From positions 1 through 20,022 of the forward strand of contig DCIP01000084.1 of the NCBI GenBank assembly GCA_002317115.1: DNA of 20,022 nt, read 5' to 3'. The stretch is from Candidatus Scybalocola fimicaballi (lineage in GTDB: Bacteria; Bacteroidota; Bacteroidia; Bacteroidales; Paludibacteraceae). A model generated the notes under the pieces. The model did not search any database. It was given only the letters and a program-made list of their open reading frames with translations, and was not told where the DNA came from. This document shows, piece by piece, positions 15,678-20,022 of this stretch. Numbering within the stretch: the first letter of the stretch is position 1; every line of letters starts with the position of its first letter. A program made the position numbers and the translations under genes.

Positions 15678-15692
15678 CCTTGTAAATTGTCA

Positions 15693-17111
15693 ATGATGGT
15701 AGATTTTTGTAAAATATTTGAAGATAAGAGTATTAAATTGGTCTCGGAAACTGCGGAAAGTCTTGGTATTGAGGCATTTGTAGTTGGTGGATATGTAAGA
15801 GACCTTATTCTTGGTCGACCAAGTAAAGATATCGACGTACTTACAATTGGTAAGGATTCCAGCGAAATATTAAGCACAGCAGTCAAGAATAAAATCGGCA
15901 AATACGCTCATCTCTCTGTTTTCAAAAATTTCGGTACTGCTCAGGTGAAATGGGGAAAGAATGAACTTGAGTTTGTCACTGCACGTAAGGAAAGCTACCG
16001 TCACGACAGCAGAAACCCTGAATGTGAGCCAGGCACTCTTGAAGACGACCTTACTCGTCGAGACTTTACGTTGAATGCCATGTGTATTCGTTTGTCTTGT
16101 GGACAAAAGGGTGAATTGATTGACTTGTTCAACGGTCTTTCCGACCTAGAGAATAAGATTCTTCGTACTCCATGCGATCCCGTCATCACATTCTCAGATG
16201 ATCCTCTTCGTATGATGAGATGCGTTAGATTCGCGTCGACTTTGGAGATGTACATCGAAGAAAATACTTATAATGCGATAGTTAAGGATAGCGAAAGAAT
16301 CAAAATTATTTCGATGGAGCGTGTGAAGGATGAGCTTGTTAAGATTATGAAGAGTCCACGTCCAAGCGTCGGCCTTTATCACATGCTCAACACTGGCTTG
16401 ATGAAACATACCCTTCCTGAAATTGCCGCATTATCAGGTATTGAGACGCGAGATGGTCGAGGCCACAAGGATAATTTCCACCACACTATGCAGGTGGTCG
16501 ACTCCACTGCAAAAGAGAGTGATAATGAGTGGCTTAGAATTGCAGCGTTGCTCCACGATATAGGAAAACCTAAGTGTAAGAAGTGGGAGGATGGCCACGG
16601 ATGGAGTTTCCACGGTCATGAATACGTCGGCACAAAGATGGTGCCAAAGATATTCAAGAAACTCACTTTGTCGCTTGGTAATGAGTTGGCATACGTGCAG
16701 AAACTTGTGTTGCTTCACATGCGTCCGATCAATCTTATTGAGGATGATATCACAGACAGTGCGATCCGACGTCTACTTTTTGAGGCTGGCGATGACATCG
16801 ATGATTTGATGATTCTTTGTCATGCGGATATCACTTCCAACAACGCTTTTAAACGTGAACGATTCCATAAGAATTATGAGGATCTTCGCATTAAGATGAA
16901 GGAGATTGAGGAGAAGGATCACATCAGAATGTTCCAGCCTCCTGTCTCTGGCGATGAAATTATGACCACTTTCAACCTTCCTCCATGTCGTCAGGTGGGA
17001 GAGATCAAGGAGAAGTTGAAAGATGCCATACTAGATGGAATTATTCCCAACGACCGTAATGCGGCTCTTGAGTTGATGCACAAGATTGCAGCGGAAATGG
17101 GGTTGTCCTAA
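15693..17111 (+). CDS. cca: tRNA CCA nucleotidyltransferase with HD domain
   Basis: A 472-residue cytoplasmic enzyme of the class II nucleotidyltransferase family (poly(A) polymerase/CCA-adding). G-G-Y-V-R-D (residues 32-37) and D46-x-D48 in SKDIDVLTIG form the active site; RRDFTLNAMC and DDPLRMMRCVRFA are further family motifs. An HD domain follows in the second half (HHTMQVVDS, then LLHDIGKPKC with H288-D289, and HGHEYVG). This points to the bacterial CCA-adding enzymes that carry an HD domain. The role is to build or repair the CCA end of tRNAs. The start is ATG 15693 (15696 also possible); an in-frame TTG at 15675 overlaps the promoter box. It has its own promoter. The stop is followed immediately by a hexamer repeat tract and then the SusD-like gene. 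Confidence 0.9.
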   Translation: MMVDFCKIFEDKSIKLVSETAESLGIEAFVVGGYVRDLILGRPSKDIDVLTIGKDSSEILSTAVKNKIGKYAHLSVFKNFGTAQVKWGKNELEFVTARKESYRHDSRNPECEPGTLEDDLTRRDFTLNAMCIRLSCGQKGELIDLFNGLSDLENKILRTPCDPVITFSDDPLRMMRCVRFASTLEMYIEENTYNAIVKDSERIKIISMERVKDELVKIMKSPRPSVGLYHMLNTGLMKHTLPEIAALSGIETRDGRGHKDNFHHTMQVVDSTAKESDNEWLRIAALLHDIGKPKCKKWEDGHGWSFHGHEYVGTKMVPKIFKKLTLSLGNELAYVQKLVLLHMRPINLIEDDITDSAIRRLLFEAGDDIDDLMILCHADITSNNAFKRERFHKNYEDLRIKMKEIEEKDHIRMFQPPVSGDEIMTTFNLPPCRQVGEIKEKLKDAILDGIIPNDRNAALELMHKIAAEMGLS

Positions 17112-17152
17112 CGAAAACGAAGACGAAAACGAATAGGAAGACGAAGACGAAA
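17111..17152 (+). repeat. Seven tandem degenerate hexamers (ACGAAR)
   Basis: Seven consecutive 6-nt units, ACGAAA, ACGAAG, ACGAAA, ACGAAT, AGGAAG, ACGAAG and ACGAAA, start at the last base of the cca stop codon. More purine-rich sequence follows up to the AAAAAGG that directly precedes the SusD-like start. Purine-rich on the + strand, it could be a slippage-prone microsatellite. Confidence 0.85.
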
Positions 17153-17177
17153 CGCTTCGCTACGAAAACAAAAAAGG

Positions 17178-18923
17178 ATGAATTTTAGGCAATTTAACAC
17201 AAATTTTTTAGGAACACGCATTTGGAAAAGCAGATGCGTAGCAACTTGTGTTGCCGCTTCATTCTTAATTGGTGCGACGGGATGTAAAGATGACTTTGAG
17301 TCTGAATCACCGTCTACCCTATCCCAAACAGAGGTTTTTGATGCTACTCCACTTGCTCAACAGGCTTTGAATGGAGTTTACGTACAGTTGTCGTCCGGCA
17401 ATCTGTATGGCAAGAAATTGTCGTATTATCTTAGTTTGAATTCTGATACAGAGTGTATCAGTGGAGATACTGATAACGGACGTCGTGCCATAGCGAGATA
17501 TGTTGCGACGCCGTACAACACTGAATTGAAATCCGTTTGGGAATCACTTTATATTGCTATCAGAGAAGCAAATAGTTTCATTGAAGGTGTCAATAACAGT
17601 CGTTTGCTTGCGTCGACAAATCAAGACAAAGCGACATTGTTATGCTATAAAGGCGAGGCATTGACTATCCGTGCCCTACTCTATTTTGAGTTGGTTCGTA
17701 ATTGGGGAGATGTGCCATTCGTTCTTGACGAGAATTCCAACTACAACACTACAACTAATCGTAAGGAGATTCTCGACCATATCTTAGCAGACATTTCAGA
17801 ATCGATAGAATTCCTTCCAGAGAAGACAACATCGCCGTCGAGAGTATCGAAAGATGCGGCGAGATCGTTGGGCGCAAGAATAGCACTTTATCGTGCTGGC
17901 TACCACATGACAGATGATCATCAGTCAGCACCGTCGGATCGCAACGATTATATTGAGTTGGCGAAGGATTGGTGTAAAGAGGTGATCGACGGAGGTAATT
18001 ACTCTTTGGAGGATAATTACGAGCAGATTTTCCGCAAGATAATGTCGTATAAGAATACCGACGAGATTATCTTTGAGATTGCGATGTCGAAGGGAAACAG
18101 TGGTGAATTAGGCTATTTTGTAGGCAAAAAACACGCTGATGGCTCACCGTATGGATCAAGTGAATGTGGAGTGCTTGTTCCCGCGTCGCATTTCCATAAA
18201 TATAATCATTTTGATGTGCGACGTGATGTTTCCCTATCCCTTACTCAATACGAAGGTTCAGGAAAAGAGAAGGTTAGTTCGCCTAACAATATCTCTATCG
18301 GTAAGTTCCGACGTGAGTGGCTTGTGCCTGTGATCACGGGAAAGCAGAAATATTCAGGTGTGGATTTGCCAATTATCCGTTATGCTGACGTCCTTTTGAT
18401 GTATGCGGAATGTGAGACTGAATTGGAGCAGACAGCGACGTCGGAAGCAAAAGAGGCATTGAAAGCAGTGAGAAGCCGTGCGTTTGTTGGCACTCCTGAT
18501 TCGATTATGACAGAGTTGGTGGATAAATATATTGCCAAACTTGACGATTATGACGAGATGACTAAGGCTATACGTGATGAGCGCGCTTTTGAGTTTACTG
18601 CTGAGATGGTACGTAAGTTTGACTTGAAGCGTTGGGGAATCTTGCAAGAGACTCTTGATACTTGTAAATCAGATTTGCACAAGATCTTAAAGTCAGAGTA
18701 TCCATTCAATGATATTCCAGATAAATTGGTGTGGTATGTCGACGACGATAATGAGCATGTCAAGATTGCCACTACAGATAACTACCGTTTTGATCCTACG
18801 TTTGATTTTGAGCGAACAGTAAAGACAACAAAGTGGAAAACAGCCATTACTGAGGATTTCATCAACCGTATGTGCGAGTCATTGGAAGATGCTCCGTATG
18901 ATTTGCCGATACCGGAGGAATAA
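17178..18923 (+). CDS. SusD/RagB-family outer-membrane lipoprotein without a SusC neighbour
   Basis: A 581-residue lipoprotein. A long N-terminal region leads to the lipobox LIGATGC (Cys36). It has a SusD-like TPR fold: an N-terminal part with VWESLYIAIREAN, ALLYFELVRNWGDVPFVLDE at about residue 165-185 (the characteristic SusD motif), and a C-terminal SusD/RagB part with PIIRYADVLLMYAECETELE (about 398) and DERAFEFTAEMVRKFDLKRW (about 466-486). SusD proteins sit on the cell surface as the lid of a TonB-dependent SusC channel and bind glycans or peptides. Here cca lies upstream and a convergent minus-strand gene lies downstream, so no SusC is adjacent on either side, which is unusual. ATG 17178 directly follows AAAAAGG with no spacer, a poor SD arrangement though normal for this phylum. 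No promoter is recognised. Confidence 0.93.
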   Translation: MNFRQFNTNFLGTRIWKSRCVATCVAASFLIGATGCKDDFESESPSTLSQTEVFDATPLAQQALNGVYVQLSSGNLYGKKLSYYLSLNSDTECISGDTDNGRRAIARYVATPYNTELKSVWESLYIAIREANSFIEGVNNSRLLASTNQDKATLLCYKGEALTIRALLYFELVRNWGDVPFVLDENSNYNTTTNRKEILDHILADISESIEFLPEKTTSPSRVSKDAARSLGARIALYRAGYHMTDDHQSAPSDRNDYIELAKDWCKEVIDGGNYSLEDNYEQIFRKIMSYKNTDEIIFEIAMSKGNSGELGYFVGKKHADGSPYGSSECGVLVPASHFHKYNHFDVRRDVSLSLTQYEGSGKEKVSSPNNISIGKFRREWLVPVITGKQKYSGVDLPIIRYADVLLMYAECETELEQTATSEAKEALKAVRSRAFVGTPDSIMTELVDKYIAKLDDYDEMTKAIRDERAFEFTAEMVRKFDLKRWGILQETLDTCKSDLHKILKSEYPFNDIPDKLVWYVDDDNEHVKIATTDNYRFDPTFDFERTVKTTKWKTAITEDFINRMCESLEDAPYDLPIPEE

Positions 18924-18938
18924 TAATTCATAATGAAA

Positions 18939-18966
18939 AGTCCACGTGATTCACACCACATGGACT
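18939..18966. terminator. Possible bidirectional hairpin between convergent genes
   Basis: AGTCCACGTG (18939-18948) pairs with CACATGGACT (18957-18966) with one C-A mismatch and an 8-nt loop. It lies between the stops of the SusD-like gene (+) and the reductase-TusA gene (-). On the minus strand it is followed by TTTTCATTAT, a weak T tract; on the plus strand there is no T run. Confidence 0.4.
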
Positions 18967-19012
18967 CTATGAAAAGATTGAAAATCATTTTTGGCACAAA
19001 TAAACTTTCATC

Positions 19013-20022
19013 TTATTTCTTCTTTATCAATACTTGCCAGTGACCTTCTGGCTGTTGTTTCTCTGAGATAACTGTATGTCCTTCCAAACGAATTGATCCT
19101 GGCACATTCTCAATTGGTTTGCCATCGTCAAGAAGAATCTCCAACACGTCGCCTGACTGCAAGGTTGCAAGCTCAAGTTTTGTGCGGACGAAATTCATTG
19201 GACACAATACGCCACGAAGATCTTTTGATCTTGTCACGGCAGGACCGCTAATCTTTGGTTGTTCCTTTGTAGGTTCAACAGAGGCATTTTCACGCACATC
19301 TAAGGGAGACGGGGAACTCCCCGTCTCTACGGGTTTCTTAAACTGTAATGCGTCGTTCATATTTGCATATAGTCCGTTGACTGCATCTGCCAAGGCTTTG
19401 GCTTTCTCGCCGTCGTAATTACCGTTTTCTCCATCCTGCTTGGCCTGAAGCACAAGTGATTTGAATGAATCGTCGACGTAACCAGCATTGATGAAATGTT
19501 CGATGAATGCGTCGAAGACGTCTGCCGGTTGCTGTGGATCCAATCCACGTGTAACAAGAAGCATTCTTGATGCGTGGAAGATGACATTATAATTGTTCTT
19601 GCCCAATGCCTCTTTGATTGATTCCTGATCGACGGTGATCATATCAAATAATCCGGCAGAACACTCTGGTTTTCCTCTCTTTGTGACATTGAAGACGTCG
19701 TTGCTTCCCCAGTCGAAATAGTAATTCTTATCTTCTGAGAATAGCGGAACATTTGCGTATTCTGCTACCAACTTAGATGCTTCGTTCTGTCCGAGTGGTG
19801 AACGTAACCATTTGCCAAACGACAATGACTGCTTTCCTTCTCCACCAAACAGAAGATCTGCCAACTGAGTTGTCTCTACGTAACGTCTAACCAATCTCTC
19901 TACCAATTCAGGAATCTTATATGCTGCGACGGTACCGACCGACTGCGCAAGAGATGGATTCTTCTCGTAGCTTGCTCCGACGTAGATCTGATAAGCAGGA
20001 TAAGCATGGTCGGAATGAAGCA
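19013..20022 (-). CDS. Sulfite/nitrite reductase-like protein fused to TusA domain (C-terminal part, 5' end outside window)
   Basis: The minus-strand frame is open from the window edge to TAA at 19013-19015, giving 336 residues of a longer protein. The TTG at 19904-19906 is not the start; upstream codons continue with AYPAYQIYVGASYEKN and GTVAAYKIPELVERLVRRYVE. This resembles the end of siroheme sulfite/nitrite reductases, where a YQ-(V/L/I)-x-(L/V)-G-G/A segment is followed by IPAK-x-VP-x-x-VERL. This assignment is by pattern and less certain. After a region of about 150 residues and a low-complexity linker comes a TusA-like domain, DLRGVLCPMNFVRTKLEL, with the sulfur-carrying Cys in CPMN. 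The usual TusA CPxP is replaced by CPxN, which I recall as common in fused forms. Together this suggests sulfur or nitrogen reduction chemistry in the cytoplasm. Confidence 0.75.
   Translation of the reverse strand, partial: LHSDHAYPAYQIYVGASYEKNPSLAQSVGTVAAYKIPELVERLVRRYVETTQLADLLFGGEGKQSLSFGKWLRSPLGQNEASKLVAEYANVPLFSEDKNYYFDWGSNDVFNVTKRGKPECSAGLFDMITVDQESIKEALGKNNYNVIFHASRMLLVTRGLDPQQPADVFDAFIEHFINAGYVDDSFKSLVLQAKQDGENGNYDGEKAKALADAVNGLYANMNDALQFKKPVETGSSPSPLDVRENASVEPTKEQPKISGPAVTRSKDLRGVLCPMNFVRTKLELATLQSGDVLEILLDDGKPIENVPGSIRLEGHTVISEKQQPEGHWQVLIKKK
19306..19327. repeat. Perfect GC-rich palindrome inside the linker of the fusion gene
   Basis: GAGACGGGGA (19306-19315) and TCCCCGTCTC (19318-19327) are exact reverse complements with only AC between them. 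It is in frame within the minus-strand coding sequence and encodes part of the Ser/Pro linker (roughly ETGSSPSPLDV) between the reductase-like region and the TusA domain. The GC-rich composition stands out from the surroundings. It looks like a REP-type palindromic element tolerated in a linker. Confidence 0.75.

Noticed and set aside
15675..15692. TTG start adding six residues to cca
   Set aside because: It overlaps the probable -7 promoter box, and two ATG codons follow at 15693 and 15696 with the expected N-terminus.

Overview
The window looks like chromosomal DNA of a Bacteroidota member, most likely of the order Bacteroidales. The evidence is a DUF2851 protein, a SusD/RagB lipoprotein, a hybrid two-component system (HTCS), BspA-type leucine-rich repeats, a FISUMP/DUF1566-like secreted protein, and Bacteroides-type -7 promoter boxes (TAnnTTTG) ahead of several genes. 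I cannot name the genus. No rRNA, tRNA, CRISPR array, transposase or phage gene was seen.

Left part (1-5382): The 3' end of a truncated gene is followed by a full-length membrane protein that shares its C-terminal domain, so the two are probably tandem paralogues. The full-length copy carries a TerB-like helical region. A DUF2207-type membrane protein with a Ser/Gly-rich tail follows 41 nt later, probably in the same operon. After a terminator and promoter come two tandem paralogous lipoprotein genes. The first is broken by one extra A in a short A-run; the second is intact and ends at a strong terminator.

Middle (5404-9993): DUF2851 protein, then a GxxExxY-family PD-(D/E)XK-like protein lying between two imperfect direct repeats of about 200 bp, then a polyprenol-phosphate mannosyltransferase-like glycosyltransferase and dihydroorotase (pyrC). 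The repeats contain conserved hairpins, and one small stem shows a compensatory base-pair change. This repeat-ORF-repeat cassette is the most interesting candidate for an undescribed element in the window.

Right-centre (10006-15630): A large HTCS sensor/regulator starts just after the pyrC terminator hairpin. It is followed by a secreted BspA-like LRR protein and a secreted FISUMP-like protein that share a short module after the signal peptide. They may be a surface cassette controlled by the HTCS; this is inference.

Right end (15646-20022): tRNA CCA-adding enzyme with an HD domain, then a tract of seven hexamer repeats, then a SusD-like lipoprotein with no SusC partner in view. Convergent to it on the minus strand is the C-terminal part of a probable sulfite/nitrite reductase-like protein fused to a TusA domain. 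A perfect GC-rich palindrome sits in the coding sequence of the linker between its two domains.
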